From contig JAHDXR010000002.1 of the NCBI GenBank assembly GCA_023384105.1, forward strand, positions 186,001 through 250,000: DNA of 64,000 bases, written 5' to 3'. The notes below the pieces were generated by a model. The model did no database searches, was not told the origin of the DNA, and saw nothing but the letters and a program-made list of their open reading frames with translations. This DNA comes from Hyphomonadaceae bacterium. GTDB lineage: Bacteria; Pseudomonadota; Alphaproteobacteria; Caulobacterales; Aquidulcibacteraceae. The translations under genes and the position numbers were made by a program. Shown one piece after another: positions 1-8,289 of the stretch (the first letter of the stretch is position 1; each line of letters opens with the position of its first letter).

Positions 1-818
1 GGGCGCTGGCGATGCTGACGGCGGAAGGACGCACGCCGAACGGGCGCGCGTTCTCGCTGGGCCTCGGGCCGCGTCCGAGCGATCCGCAGGGCCATATCCG
101 CCTGCGGTCGGACGATGCGGGCTTCGCGGTCGCGGCGCTGACGGGCGCGAACAACATTATCGGCGGCACGGCGGAAGCGGACGGCGAGTGGCGCGCGGGG
201 CCGCCGAGCCAGGCGCGCTTCGACGTGCGGCTGCGCGATTTCTCGGTCGTGCGCCTGCCGGCGATGGCGCGGCTGCTGTCCTCGGCGGGTTCGCTGACGG
301 GCCTGGTCGAGATGCTGAACGGCGACGGCATCAGCTTCGCCGCGCTCGATGCGCGGATGGCGTATGCGAACGACCGGGTGACCTTCACCGAAGGCCGCAT
401 GGCCGGGCCGTCGATGGGGCTCACCGGATCGGGCGCCTACAACATCGCCGGCGACGATCTCGACATCGACGGCGTGGTGGCGCCCTCGCCGCTGCTCAAT
501 CTGTCGATGCTGGGCGAGGTGCCGCTGATCGGCGACCTCCTGGTGTCGCGCCGCGGCGAAGGCGTGTTCGGCATGACCTACACGATCAACGGCCCGGCCG
601 GGCAGCCGCGCGTGGGCGTGAACCCGGTGTCGGCGCTGACGCCCGGCATTCTGCGGCGCATCTTCGAGCCGGTGCGCGAGAGCGGCGCGCATGCGCTGCC
701 GCCCTTGCCGGAGGAGGCGCCGCCGGGCGAGCGCCCAGCGCCGACGGCGCCGCAGCCGGGGGCTGAGGCGTCGTCTGCGGATACGCAGGAGACGGCGGCG
801 CTGGCGCCGGCGAACTGA
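1..818 (+). CDS. AsmA-like C-terminal domain protein, 5' end outside window
   Basis: The frame is open from base 3 to a TGA at 816-818, so this is the C-terminal part of a longer protein that starts upstream; the ATG at 12 is internal. The visible part has the pattern of alphaproteobacterial DUF3971/AsmA-like envelope proteins: repeated beta-strand segments, a stretch reading LNLSMLGEVPLIGDLLVSRR and, before the tail, VNPVSALTPGILRRIFEP. The last ~45 residues are a Pro/Ala/Glu-rich disordered tail. Relatives are large, inner-membrane-anchored periplasmic proteins linked to outer-membrane lipid transport or homeostasis. Its stop codon abuts the stop of the convergent gene on the other strand with no spacer. 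Confidence 0.8.
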   Translation, partial: ALAMLTAEGRTPNGRAFSLGLGPRPSDPQGHIRLRSDDAGFAVAALTGANNIIGGTAEADGEWRAGPPSQARFDVRLRDFSVVRLPAMARLLSSAGSLTGLVEMLNGDGISFAALDARMAYANDRVTFTEGRMAGPSMGLTGSGAYNIAGDDLDIDGVVAPSPLLNLSMLGEVPLIGDLLVSRRGEGVFGMTYTINGPAGQPRVGVNPVSALTPGILRRIFEPVRESGAHALPPLPEEAPPGERPAPTAPQPGAEASSADTQETAALAPAN

Positions 819-1511
819 TCAGCTTGTGTCGGAATTGAAGGCGAGCGCGTCGGCCCAGAGGCAACGGTCGGCGGTCGCTTGCGCATCGGCGTCGGCATAG
901 GGCGAACGCGGCCAGCGGGCGACAGCGAGCCGCAGCACAAGGCGCGGCGCCGTGCGCAGTTTGCGCGCAAGCCGGCGCGCGGCGACGAGCGGCTTGGCCA
1001 GCACGCGCTCGAGCGCGGCGATGCGCCCGGCGATGCGCTGCGGCTCGGGCGCGCGCATGAAGCGCACCATGTTGAGGCGGTCGGCCTGCGCCTCGCGGAA
1101 GCGCTCGCGGTAGATGTCGCGCACCAAAAGCGGGGGCCCGAGCCGGCGGATGCGCGCGGGATGCGGTTTCCGGCGCGGCCACAGGCGGAAGCGGGCGTTG
1201 CGTTCGCGCGGCTGCGGATAGGGCGCTTGCGGCGCCGGCCCATAGTGCACGAGCGGCGGGCGCTTGGCTTGCTGCGGGCGCGGCGGCTCGGGCGTGCGCG
1301 CGAGCCGCATCGCCTGCAGCAGCACGATCTTGCGCACCATCGCTTCGAGCGGCCGCAGCCAGGCGCGCATCTGCGCGAGCGCGTCCGGATCGAGATGGCG
1401 CTGCCGGGCGATCGTCTGCGCCTCGCCGACGGCGGCGCGCAGGCGCTCGAAGAAAGCGCGCGCGGCTTGCCAGAGGCTGGCGATGGGATCGGGTGCTGTG
1501 ATGGCGTGCAT
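819..1511 (-). CDS. Hypothetical Arg/Pro-rich protein, 230 aa
   Basis: ATG at 1511 to TGA at 819. I do not recognise a family. The N-terminal third looks helical (WQAARAFFERLRAAVGEAQ, then LRPLEAMVRKIVLLQAMRLA). A Pro-rich stretch around residues 72-105 follows, then a basic helical half with many Arg pairs. There is no signal peptide or membrane segment. Codon use matches its neighbours and the gene fills the space up to the convergent AsmA-like gene, so it is probably real. Arg-rich soluble proteins of this size are common among lineage-restricted alphaproteobacterial hypotheticals. Confidence 0.6.
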   Translation of the reverse strand: MHAITAPDPIASLWQAARAFFERLRAAVGEAQTIARQRHLDPDALAQMRAWLRPLEAMVRKIVLLQAMRLARTPEPPRPQQAKRPPLVHYGPAPQAPYPQPRERNARFRLWPRRKPHPARIRRLGPPLLVRDIYRERFREAQADRLNMVRFMRAPEPQRIAGRIAALERVLAKPLVAARRLARKLRTAPRLVLRLAVARWPRSPYADADAQATADRCLWADALAFNSDTS

Positions 1512-1631
1512 GGACGCAAGTATGCGCCCGGCGCGGAGGGGGGCGGATAGATTTTTGATCTATCCTCGTGCTTGTTGCGCCGCCGCCCCGTGCTCCCCCG
1601 GGGAGGACGGACGGTGCGCTGGATGGCGCGT

Positions 1632-1720
1632 GCTGTCTTCTTCGCGCGGAGAAACACGCTTCCCGGCCGCAGCGCAGCGGAGAGCCGGGACCCAGGAGCA
1701 AACGCAGCGCGCTTCACCCC
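1632..1720 (+). repeat. Dispersed ~90-bp palindromic repeat, copy 1
   Basis: It shares most positions with 1791-1883: TTCGCGCGGA, then CTTCCCGGCCGCAGCG, GCGGAGAGCCGGGA and a conserved CTTCA near the right end. TCCCGGC (1661-1667) pairs with GCCGGGA (1684-1690), giving a stem-loop. It resembles REP-type extragenic palindromes of GC-rich alphaproteobacteria. Confidence 0.75.
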
Positions 1721-1772
1721 CTGGGCCCCGGATCGCACCCCGGCCTTCGCCGGGGCTGCGTCCGGGGAGCGG
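1721..1772. repeat. REP-like hairpin between the two 90-bp copies
   Basis: CCCCGGC and GCCGGGG flank a CTTC-type loop near 1738-1756, inside a wider imperfect dyad running from CCCCGGATCGCA to TGCGTCCGGGG. A similar motif (TTCCGGATCGCGC...TCCGGAA) recurs at 6147-6174. Confidence 0.6.
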
Positions 1773-1790
1773 GGGAACATGCAACGCAAA

Positions 1791-1883
1791 GCCGTCTCTT
1801 CGCGCGGAAAGCATCCACGCTTCCCGGCCGCAGCGAAGCGGAGAGCCGGGATCCAGGGGCGAACGTGAGCGTGCTTCAACCCC
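1791..1883 (+). repeat. Dispersed ~90-bp palindromic repeat, copy 2
   Basis: Direct copy of 1632-1720 with a few substitutions and a small length difference near the left end. The same internal stem (TCCCGGC...GCCGGGA) is kept. Confidence 0.75.
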
Positions 1884-2052
1884 TTTAAAGTATCGCGCGC
1901 CAAATTTGGCGCAGATTGCTGGGCTCGCGGCGTTTCGGTTTCCAGCCGTTTGCAGGATGAAATGAAACACAGGCGCCGGCGGTTCATAGCGACGAGGCGC
2001 CCGATATCCAGCGCGGCGCTTTAGGCCCGGCTCGGGCTGCGTCCCGGGCAGG

Positions 2053-3312
2053 CTATTCCAGCCGGAGCAGGGCGTGTTTTTTCTTGCCGAAGGAGAGCTT
2101 GATGGCGCCGTCGATGACGTCGGCGTCGGTGAGCGTTGCTGTTTCTTCGGCGACGGGCTTGTCGTTCACGCTTACGGCTTTCGAGGCGATGGCGCGCTTG
2201 CCTTCGCCGTTCGACGCCACCAGCTTGGTCAGCGCGAGTGCGTTGGCGACGCGCAGGCCTTGCGCGAACGCGGCGCGGGAGACGGCGACGGTGGGCAAGT
2301 CCTCGCTGCGCGCGCCGTGCTCGAAGGTGGCGCGCGCGGCCGCTTCGGCCTTCAGCGCTTCTTCGCGCCCGTGCAGCAGCGCCGTCGCTTCGGTGGCGAG
2401 CACTTTCTTGGCGTCGTTGACCTCGGCGCCCTGCAGCGCCGCCAGGCGCGCCACCTCGTCGAGCGGCAGGTCGGTGAAGATCCTGAGGAAGCGGCCGACG
2501 TCGGCGTCCTCGGCGTTGCGCCAGTATTGCCAGTACTCGTAGGGGCCGAGCATGTCGGCGTTGAGCCAGACCGCGCCTTGCGCGGTCTTGCCCATCTTGG
2601 CGCCGGAAGCGGTGGTGATCAGCGGCTGGGTCAGGCCGTAGAGTTCGACCTGGTCCATGCGGCGCCCGAGTTCGACGCCGTTGACGATGTTGCCCCACTG
2701 GTCGGAGCCGCCCATCTGCAGCTTGCAGCCGTAGCGGCGGTGCAGCTCGACGAAATCGTAGGCCTGCAGGATCATGTAGTTGAACTCGATGAAGCTCATC
2801 GGCTGCTCGCGTTCGAGCCGGAGCTTCACGCTGTCCATCGTCAGCATGCGGTTGACGCTCATGTGGCGCCCGACCGTGCGCAGGAAGTCGAGATAGTTGA
2901 GCGGCAGCAGCCATTCGGCGTTGTCGACGAGGACGGCGTCGCTCCTGCCCGAGCCGAAGCTCAGGAATTTCTCGAACGTGGTGCGGATCGAGGCGGTGTT
3001 TTTGGCGATCTGCTCTTCGCTGAGGAGCTGGCGCATCTCCTCCTTGCCGGAGGGATCGCCCACGCGCGTGGTGCCGCCGCCGAGGAGCACGATCGGCTTG
3101 CCGCCGGCCTGCTGCAGCCGGCGCAGCAGCATGATCTGGGTGAGGTTGCCGACATGAAGCGAGGGCGCCGTCATGTCGAAGCCGATATAGCCGGTGACGC
3201 CCGCCGCTGCGGCCCGGTCGAGGCCGCCGAGGTCGGTGCACTGGTGGAACTGGCCGCGCGCGACGATGTCGCGGAGGAAGGCGGAGCTGAGATGGGCGGT
3301 TTCGGCGGTCAC
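2053..3312 (-). CDS. tyrS: Tyrosyl-tRNA synthetase
   Basis: Class I aminoacyl-tRNA synthetase that charges tRNA-Tyr. The start is the GTG at 3312: AGGAG lies ~9 bases upstream and the protein then begins at the conserved N-terminal segment ([14 protein letters not shown]), giving 419 residues, the usual length. An ATG upstream at 3399 adds an Arg-rich leader with no counterpart. The HIGH-type signature is HVGN (residues 53-56). The KMSKS loop reads KMGKT (239-243), the eubacterial TyrRS variant, and [10 protein letters not shown] marks the tyrosine pocket. The C-terminal ~60 residues are an S4 RNA-binding domain. The gene is divergent from the DOMON-like gene, with 242 bp between them. Confidence 0.97.
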   Translation of the reverse strand: MTAETAHLSSAFLRDIVARGQFHQCTDLGGLDRAAAAGVTGYIGFDMTAPSLHVGNLTQIMLLRRLQQAGGKPIVLLGGGTTRVGDPSGKEEMRQLLSEEQIAKNTASIRTTFEKFLSFGSGRSDAVLVDNAEWLLPLNYLDFLRTVGRHMSVNRMLTMDSVKLRLEREQPMSFIEFNYMILQAYDFVELHRRYGCKLQMGGSDQWGNIVNGVELGRRMDQVELYGLTQPLITTASGAKMGKTAQGAVWLNADMLGPYEYWQYWRNAEDADVGRFLRIFTDLPLDEVARLAALQGAEVNDAKKVLATEATALLHGREEALKAEAAARATFEHGARSEDLPTVAVSRAAFAQGLRVANALALTKLVASNGEGKRAIASKAVSVNDKPVAEETATLTDADVIDGAIKLSFGKKKHALLRLE

Positions 3313-3554
3313 GGGGGATAGTCTCCTGGCGGTGTATTGCAGGCCGGGACCGTCTCTTGTCGAGGGCTTGCGTCCGGCCTTCCGGCGGCGGACGCGCAAG
3401 GCGCGCCGCGCGCTTTAATTCAGCGAGCGATAATAGAGCGGGGCGTGGCGGCGCGGCATGGGCCGGGTGCTAGCTGGGCGGCGCGGCGCCCGTCAAGCCG
3501 GGACGCCTTACAAAGCTACGCGCGGTTAAGCGGGATCGGGTCTAAGGTGGGGCC

Positions 3555-4082
3555 ATGCGCGTCGCTCTACAGCTGCATCCGGGCTGCCGTTCCGAGGCCG
3601 TGTCGGCGATCGAGGCCGACGTGGCGCGGGAGGACGGCGTGCTGCGGCTCGCCTACCGCGCGCGCGGGCGGATGAGCCAGCTGCTCGTTCCGGCGGCGGC
3701 GGATTTCGAGCGCGCCGACGGGCTCTGGAAAGAAACCTGCTTCGAGGCGTTCGTGCGCGGGACGCGGGGCGAGGCGTATTGCGAGTTCAATTTCGCGCCG
3801 TCGACGCGCTGGGCGGCCTATGCGTTCGACGGCTATCGCGCCGGCATGCGCAATTTCGAGGTCGCGCCGCTCTATATCGAGACGGAGGCCGGGCCGGACT
3901 GGTTCGAACTGCGCGCGGCGGCGGCGCCGGGCGAAACCGGGCCGTGGCGCGTGGCGCTCGCGGCGGTGATCGAGGACGTAAGCGGGATGAAGTCCTACTG
4001 GGCGCTGAAGCACGCGCCGGGCAAACCGGACTTCCACCGCGCGGACGCATTCGCGCTGGAGCTGGACGCGCCGGCGAATTGA
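3555..4082 (+). CDS. DOMON-like domain protein
   Basis: 175 residues from ATG 3555. The sequence matches a small family annotated as DOMON-like in Caulobacter and Sphingomonas. Hallmarks are GLWKETCFEAFVRG (residues 57-70), YCEFNFAPSTRWAAYAFDGYR (about 75-95), SYWALKHAPGKPDFH and a short tail. The pattern suggests a single beta-sandwich binding a ligand or cofactor; the biological role is unknown. No signal peptide is visible, so it is predicted cytoplasmic. It stands alone between tyrS and a toxin-antitoxin pair. Confidence 0.8.
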   Translation: MRVALQLHPGCRSEAVSAIEADVAREDGVLRLAYRARGRMSQLLVPAAADFERADGLWKETCFEAFVRGTRGEAYCEFNFAPSTRWAAYAFDGYRAGMRNFEVAPLYIETEAGPDWFELRAAAAPGETGPWRVALAAVIEDVSGMKSYWALKHAPGKPDFHRADAFALELDAPAN

Positions 4083-4124
4083 CATGCGACGCACGTATTA
4101 CTATCTTGGCATTCAGGTATTACC

Positions 4125-4382
4125 ATGGTCACGCTCACCATAAAACTTCCCGAAGCGCTGGCGGCGAAGCTGGAGGCGCTGGTGCGCCGACGGGGACAGC
4201 GCCGGAGCGAGATCGTGCGCGAGGCGATCGAGCGCGCGGTGAAGGAAGCGCCGGACTCAGAGAGACCGAGCGTGTATGATCTGCTCCAGGACCTGAAGGG
4301 CGTCGGCGAGGGGCCGAAGGATTTAGCGACGAATCCAAAGCATATGCGCGGCTTCGGACGTGACCGCACACACCCTCGTTGA
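4125..4382 (+). CDS. Ribbon-helix-helix antitoxin (CopG type)
   Basis: 85 residues. The N-terminal ~45 form a ribbon-helix-helix DNA-binding domain: the strand VTLTIKLPEALAAKLEAL, then RRSEIVREAIERAV. The C-terminal ~40 residues are likely the disordered toxin-neutralising tail. It overlaps the downstream PIN gene by 23 bases, the usual arrangement for a type II antitoxin and toxin. Family members repress their own operon by binding palindromes near the promoter; no clear operator was seen in the short gap (4083-4124). Confidence 0.85.
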   Translation: MVTLTIKLPEALAAKLEALVRRRGQRRSEIVREAIERAVKEAPDSERPSVYDLLQDLKGVGEGPKDLATNPKHMRGFGRDRTHPR

Positions 4383-4782
4383 TACTGGGCCGCTCGTGGC
4401 GTGGTTCAATCGCGCTGAGCGTCATCACGAATGGGCGGTAACACAATTCAAAAGACTGAAACCCCCGCTGCTCACCTGCGAAGCCGTACTCACCGAGGCT
4501 TGCTTCCTGCTCCGCTCGGGACGCATCGATCCTGCGGTAGCGCTAGACGCGGTCCGACGCGGAGCCGTCAAGTTGGATTTTTCGCTCGCCGCCGAGATCG
4601 AGCCGGTCAACCGATTGATGCGCCGCTACGCCAATATCGGCGCGTCGCTGGCTGATGTCTGCCTGGTCCGCATGTCCGAACTTCATTCGAACTGCAAGGT
4701 GCTGACGCTGGACCGCGATTTTCTCATCTATCGCCGCGACGGACGGCGAACGATACCATTGATCGCGCCGTTTGACGCCTGA
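4360..4782 (+). CDS. PIN-domain toxin (VapC-like)
   Basis: 140 residues from a GTG start inside the antitoxin gene. The acidic residues of PIN ribonucleases are visible: Asp near residue 8 (LVDTGPLVAW), Glu in LTEACFLL, Asp in SLADVCLVRM and Asp in LTLDRDFLIYRR. PIN toxins cut RNA with Mg2+ when released from their antitoxin. With the preceding RHH gene this forms a type II toxin-antitoxin module, one of two PIN modules in the window. It looks intact. Confidence 0.85.
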   Translation: MTAHTLVDTGPLVAWFNRAERHHEWAVTQFKRLKPPLLTCEAVLTEACFLLRSGRIDPAVALDAVRRGAVKLDFSLAAEIEPVNRLMRRYANIGASLADVCLVRMSELHSNCKVLTLDRDFLIYRRDGRRTIPLIAPFDA

Positions 4783-4823
4783 ACGGCATAGAACAGAATC
4801 GATTCACCGCGCAGGATGACGGC

Positions 4824-6032
4824 ATGAAATTCGGCATAGAGCGGCTGCTGGAAGACGCGAGCCTGCGCGCGCCGCTGGCGGGCCGGCGCGTGGCGCTGAC
4901 GGCGCATCCGGCGTCGGTGACGCGCGATCTGACGCATGCGCTCGATGCGCTGACGGCGCTCTCGGACGTGAACGTCACGGCGGCGTTCGGGCCCCAGCAC
5001 GGCATGCGCGGCGACAAGCAGGACAACATGATCGAGAGCGCCGACTACGCCGATCCGCTGCACGGCGTTCCGGTGTTTTCGCTCTATGGCGAGGTGCGCC
5101 GGCCCACCGGCCAGATGATGTCGACGTTCGACGTCGTGCTGATCGATCTGCAGGACCTGGGCTGCCGCATCTACACCTTCATCACCACGCTGCTCTACAT
5201 GCTCGAAGCGGCGGCCGCGCACGGCAAGGAGGTGTGGGTGCTGGACCGGCCCAATCCGGCGGGGCGGCCGATCGAAGGGCTGAGCCTGCGCGCCGGCTGG
5301 GAGAGCTTCGTCGGCGCGGGGCCGATGCCGATGCGCCACGGCCTCACGCTCGGCGAACTGGGCGGCTGGTTCATCGACCATTTCAAGCTCGACGTCGCCT
5401 ATCGCGTGATCGCGATGGAGGGCTACGCGCCGGACGCCGCGCCCGGCTATGGCTGGCCGGTCGGCGCGCGCACATGGGTCAACCCCTCGCCCAACGCGCC
5501 GAACCTCTGGATGGCGCGCGCCTACGCCGGCACGGTGATGCTCGAAGGCTGCACGCTGAGCGAAGGGCGCGGCACGACGCGGCCGCTGGAGCTGTTCGGC
5601 GCGCCCGACATCGATGCGCGCGCGGTGATCGGCGAGATGCGCGCGCTGGCGCCGGATTGGCTGAAGGGCTGCGTGCTGCGCGAGTGCTGGTTCGAGCCGA
5701 CCTTCCACAAGCACGCCAAGACGCTGTGCAACGGCGTGCAGATCCATGTCGAGGATCCCGCGCACTACGATCATTACGCCTTCAAGCCGTGGCGGCTGCA
5801 GGCGCTGGCGTTCAAGGCGATCCGGCGGCTCTGTCCGGGCTACGAGCTGTGGCGCGATTTTCCGTACGAATACGCGTTCGGCAAACTGCCGATCGACGTC
5901 ATCAACGGCTCGCCGCTGCTGCGCGAATGGGTGGACGATTCGAACGCGGCGCCGGGCGATCTGGATGCGCTCGCGCAGGCGGATGAACAGGCCTGGGCCG
6001 AGACGCGCGCGCGGCATCTGCTCTATTCCTGA
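4824..6032 (+). CDS. DUF1343 / GH171 NamZ-like glycosidase
   Basis: 402 residues from ATG 4824. The family signature motifs are clear: AFGPQHGMRGDKQDNM (about 54-69), IDLQDLGCRIYTF (about 109-121), VLDRPNPAGR and the long motif around EGRGTTRPLELFGAPD (about 249-264). The characterised relative NamZ of Bacillus is an exo-beta-N-acetylmuramidase acting on peptidoglycan fragments. This protein has no signal peptide, so a cytoplasmic role in muropeptide turnover is more likely than a secreted one; that is inference. It sits alone, followed by palindromic repeats. Confidence 0.85.
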   Translation: MKFGIERLLEDASLRAPLAGRRVALTAHPASVTRDLTHALDALTALSDVNVTAAFGPQHGMRGDKQDNMIESADYADPLHGVPVFSLYGEVRRPTGQMMSTFDVVLIDLQDLGCRIYTFITTLLYMLEAAAAHGKEVWVLDRPNPAGRPIEGLSLRAGWESFVGAGPMPMRHGLTLGELGGWFIDHFKLDVAYRVIAMEGYAPDAAPGYGWPVGARTWVNPSPNAPNLWMARAYAGTVMLEGCTLSEGRGTTRPLELFGAPDIDARAVIGEMRALAPDWLKGCVLRECWFEPTFHKHAKTLCNGVQIHVEDPAHYDHYAFKPWRLQALAFKAIRRLCPGYELWRDFPYEYAFGKLPIDVINGSPLLREWVDDSNAAPGDLDALAQADEQAWAETRARHLLYS

Positions 6033-6045
6033 ACATCGCCGCTTC

Positions 6046-6242
6046 GGACCGCCGGCGTCTTGCCGGCATGCGGCGTTTCAGGTTGAGGCCGTGTGCAGGA
6101 TGAAGCGGGGTTGCCGGCCGGAAGCCGGCGCATCGTTGGCCCTGGGTTCCGGATCGCGCTTCGCGCGTCCGGAATGACTGCGGTTGTTCATCCTGTATGC
6201 GGTGACGTTGAAACGCCGCATGCCGGCTGGAAGCCGGCGGTG
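6046..6242. repeat. Palindromic element pair (GCCGGC family) with inner REP hairpin
   Basis: The left end reads GGACCGCCGGCGTCTTGCC. GCCGGCATGCGGCGTTTCA at 6062-6080 is the exact reverse complement of 6209-6227, so the whole region is one long inverted repeat. Between the arms, TTCCGGA...TCCGGAA (6147-6174) makes a separate stem. It fills the gap between the convergent DUF1343 and regA genes and may end transcription from both sides. Confidence 0.8.
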
Positions 6243-6253
6243 CGGGGGCGGGG

Positions 6254-6802
6254 TTAGCGTGGGGCGCGTTTGGCCAGGATGCGCTGCAGCGTGCGGCGGT
6301 GCATGTTGAGGCGGCGCGCGGTTTCCGAGACGTTGTGGCCGCACAGTTCGTAGACGCGCTGGATGTGCTCCCAGCGGATGCGGTCGGCGCTCATCGGATT
6401 GTCCGGCGGCTCGGGCGTTGCGTCCGGTGGCGCGAGCAGGGCCTTGACGATGTCTTCGGGATCGGCCGGCTTGGCGAGATAGTCGATCGCGCCCGCCTTC
6501 ACGGCGGCGACGGCGGTGGCGATGGCGCCGTAGCCGGTCAGCATCACGACGCGGCAATCGTCACGGTGGCGGTTGAGGGCTTCGACCACCGAAAGGCCGG
6601 ATCCGTCCTCCAGGCGCAGGTCGAGCACGGCGTAGGCCGGCGGCGACCTGGCGGCGATGTCGCTGGCTTCGGCGACGCTGCCGACGGCGGTGACTTCAAA
6701 ACCGCGGCCTTCGAGGGCGCGGGCGAGACGGGTGCGGAACGCAGCGTCGTCGTCGAGGATCAGCAGCGATTTGTCGCCGTCGGGAGGGGCTTCAGTGGCC
6801 AT
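6254..6802 (-). CDS. regA: Redox response regulator RegA/PrrA/ActR
   Basis: 182 residues from ATG 6802. A TTG at 6820 preceded by GAGG would add six residues and cannot be excluded. The receiver domain (about 10-125) has the acidic patch LDDDAAF, the phosphoacceptor Asp61 (VLDLRLEDG) and LAKPAD with the conserved Lys. The C-terminal Fis-type helix-turn-helix (NVSETARRLNMHRRTLQRIL) is the nearly invariant recognition region of RegA. Family members control aerobic/anaerobic energy genes (oxidases, carbon or nitrogen fixation, photosynthesis). It follows regB on the same strand, 50 bases downstream, so the kinase and regulator are likely co-transcribed. Confidence 0.95.
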   Translation of the reverse strand: MATEAPPDGDKSLLILDDDAAFRTRLARALEGRGFEVTAVGSVAEASDIAARSPPAYAVLDLRLEDGSGLSVVEALNRHRDDCRVVMLTGYGAIATAVAAVKAGAIDYLAKPADPEDIVKALLAPPDATPEPPDNPMSADRIRWEHIQRVYELCGHNVSETARRLNMHRRTLQRILAKRAPR

Positions 6803-6852
6803 GGTATGGGAATGCTCCAAGTTGCCTCGTATTTAATGATTTTCTCGGCAAA

Positions 6853-8160
6853 TCAAAGCGCAGGCGCCTCAATTGATGTGCGCTTCCAGACGCTTTTCAC
6901 CACCGCGCCGCGATTTGGCGGGCGGCGGTTGCGGACGTCGAGCCTGGCGCCGGTGCGCTCCAGCAGCGTTTTCGAGATGAAGAATCCGAGCCCTAGCCCG
7001 CCGGCCATGCCCTCGCGGTCGCGCTCGGTCAGGTAAGGCTCGCCCAGCCGGTTCAAAATTGCAGGGGAGAATCCCGGTCCGTCATCGCGCACGGTGACGC
7101 TGATCGTCTCGCCGTCCCAGACGGCCTCGATGTCGACGCGGGTCCTGGCGAAGCCGACCGCGTTCTCGACGATGCCGCCGAGGGCGTGGACGATCTCGGG
7201 CATGCGGCGGACCTCGAGCGGACCCTCGCCGCGGGCCTCGATATGGATGTCGGCGCCGAGGCCTTCGTGCGGGGCGGCGATCTCCTCCAGCAGCGCCCGG
7301 ATCGGCGCGCGCGCGTGCATCACGTCGCCCTGTTCGCGCATGGCGGAGAGCTGGCCCAGGATGGCGCGGCAGCGTTCGCTCTGCGTGACCAGGAGTTGCA
7401 GATCCTCGGCGCGCGGATCGTCGGGGCCGGCTTCGCGCGCCATTTCCTTGGCGGCGAGATGGATGGTGGCGAGCGGAGTGCCGAGTTCGTGCGCGGCGGC
7501 GGCGGCGAGGCCGCCGAGCGCGGAAAGCGTCTGTTCTCGCGCCAAAACCGCCTGCACGGCGGCGAGCGCGATGTTGAGACGCTCCTCTTCGGCGGCGACG
7601 CGCCAAGCGTAGACGCTGGTGAAGGCGAGCCCCACCAGCACCGCGGCGGCGAGACCCATCTGGTAAAGCGCCGGCAGTTCGAACGAGCCGCCCTCGGGCC
7701 AGGGCAGCGGCAGACGCCACACCGAAATCACGCCGACGCAGACGAAGGTGAGCGCCGCGAGCACGGCGGTGACGGCCGGACGCAGCACCGTGGCGGACAC
7801 CGCAACCGGCGCGATGAACAGAAACACGAACGGGTTCTGCAGGCCCCCGGTCAGCGCCAGCAGCACGGCGAGCTGCACCGCGTCATAGGCGAGCAGCGCC
7901 GCCGCTTCCCACTCCTTGGCGAGTTCCTGCGAGCGGCGCGCGGCGAGCCCAAGATTGAGCACGACCGACACCGCCACCGCCACCAGCGCCCAGTCGAGCG
8001 GAAACTCGACGTCAAGCCCGTAGCGCACGAACAGCACCGCCGCCGTCTGCCCGATGATGGCGAGCCAGCGCAGCATGATGAGCGTGCGCAGGCGGACCCG
8101 GCTCTGGGCGGTCCAGAAGCTGGGCACGGGGGCGGGCTCGCGGGTCTCGGACACGGCCAT
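6853..8160 (-). CDS. regB: Redox sensor histidine kinase RegB/PrrB/ActS
   Basis: 435 residues from ATG 8160. An N-terminal membrane domain of about six helices carries the ubiquinone-sensing motif GGLQNPF (about residues 104-110). The H-box His224 is in AAHELGTPLATIH. Cys264 (ERCRAIL) lies at the place of the redox-active Cys265 of Rhodobacter capsulatus RegB. The HATPase domain shows VENAVGFA, DDGPGFS and GLGLGFFISK. The kinase phosphorylates RegA when the quinone pool or the Cys is reduced. In Rhodobacter regB and regA are divergent with senC; here they are tandem, and a SCO1/SenC gene lies 6.4 kb away. Confidence 0.95.
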   Translation of the reverse strand: MAVSETREPAPVPSFWTAQSRVRLRTLIMLRWLAIIGQTAAVLFVRYGLDVEFPLDWALVAVAVSVVLNLGLAARRSQELAKEWEAAALLAYDAVQLAVLLALTGGLQNPFVFLFIAPVAVSATVLRPAVTAVLAALTFVCVGVISVWRLPLPWPEGGSFELPALYQMGLAAAVLVGLAFTSVYAWRVAAEEERLNIALAAVQAVLAREQTLSALGGLAAAAAHELGTPLATIHLAAKEMAREAGPDDPRAEDLQLLVTQSERCRAILGQLSAMREQGDVMHARAPIRALLEEIAAPHEGLGADIHIEARGEGPLEVRRMPEIVHALGGIVENAVGFARTRVDIEAVWDGETISVTVRDDGPGFSPAILNRLGEPYLTERDREGMAGGLGLGFFISKTLLERTGARLDVRNRRPPNRGAVVKSVWKRTSIEAPAL

Positions 8161-8238
8161 GGGACCTCATGCGCAGGGTTCGCGCAGGGGCTCAAGGCCG
8201 CGGCGTCCCAAAAACCGCGCCTAGTTTGCTATTGCGTC

Positions 8239-8253
8239 TGCGAGTCAATCGCA
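8239..8253. promoter_or_regulatory. Candidate Fur-family box
   Basis: TGCGAGTCAATCGCA is a TGCGA-N5-TCGCA dyad and fits the TGC-N9-GCA form of alphaproteobacterial Fur-type boxes. It lies 37 bases before the receptor start, in the 129-bp gap between the divergent regB and the receptor operon. No B12-riboswitch-like structure fits in this short leader. Confidence 0.55.
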
Positions 8254-8289
8254 ATAAGAGCGGCCGGCAACCACGATGGAGCGGGTGAG

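Larger units (their letters stand above)
1512..2052. other. 541-bp gap filled by palindromic repeats
   Basis: No convincing gene. The gap holds two direct copies of a ~90-bp element (1632-1720 and 1791-1883), separated by a GC-rich hairpin segment (1721-1772). Short overlapping open frames on both strands here are by-products of the repeats. The rest (1884-2052) shows nothing recognisable beyond a possible promoter area for the upstream minus-strand gene. Confidence 0.6.

Noticed and set aside
578-1987. Long minus-strand and plus-strand open frames over the repeat region
   Set aside because: They are Arg/Ala/Pro-rich by-products of high GC and of the 90-bp repeats; no ribosome sites or family motifs.
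7186-8289. In-frame upstream extension of the TonB receptor
   Set aside because: It overlaps regB on the opposite strand, lacks family similarity, and the signal peptide begins at 8290.
8161-8289. Possible cobalamin riboswitch before the receptor
   Set aside because: The leader is too short and has no B12-box-like sequence; a Fur-type dyad is present instead.
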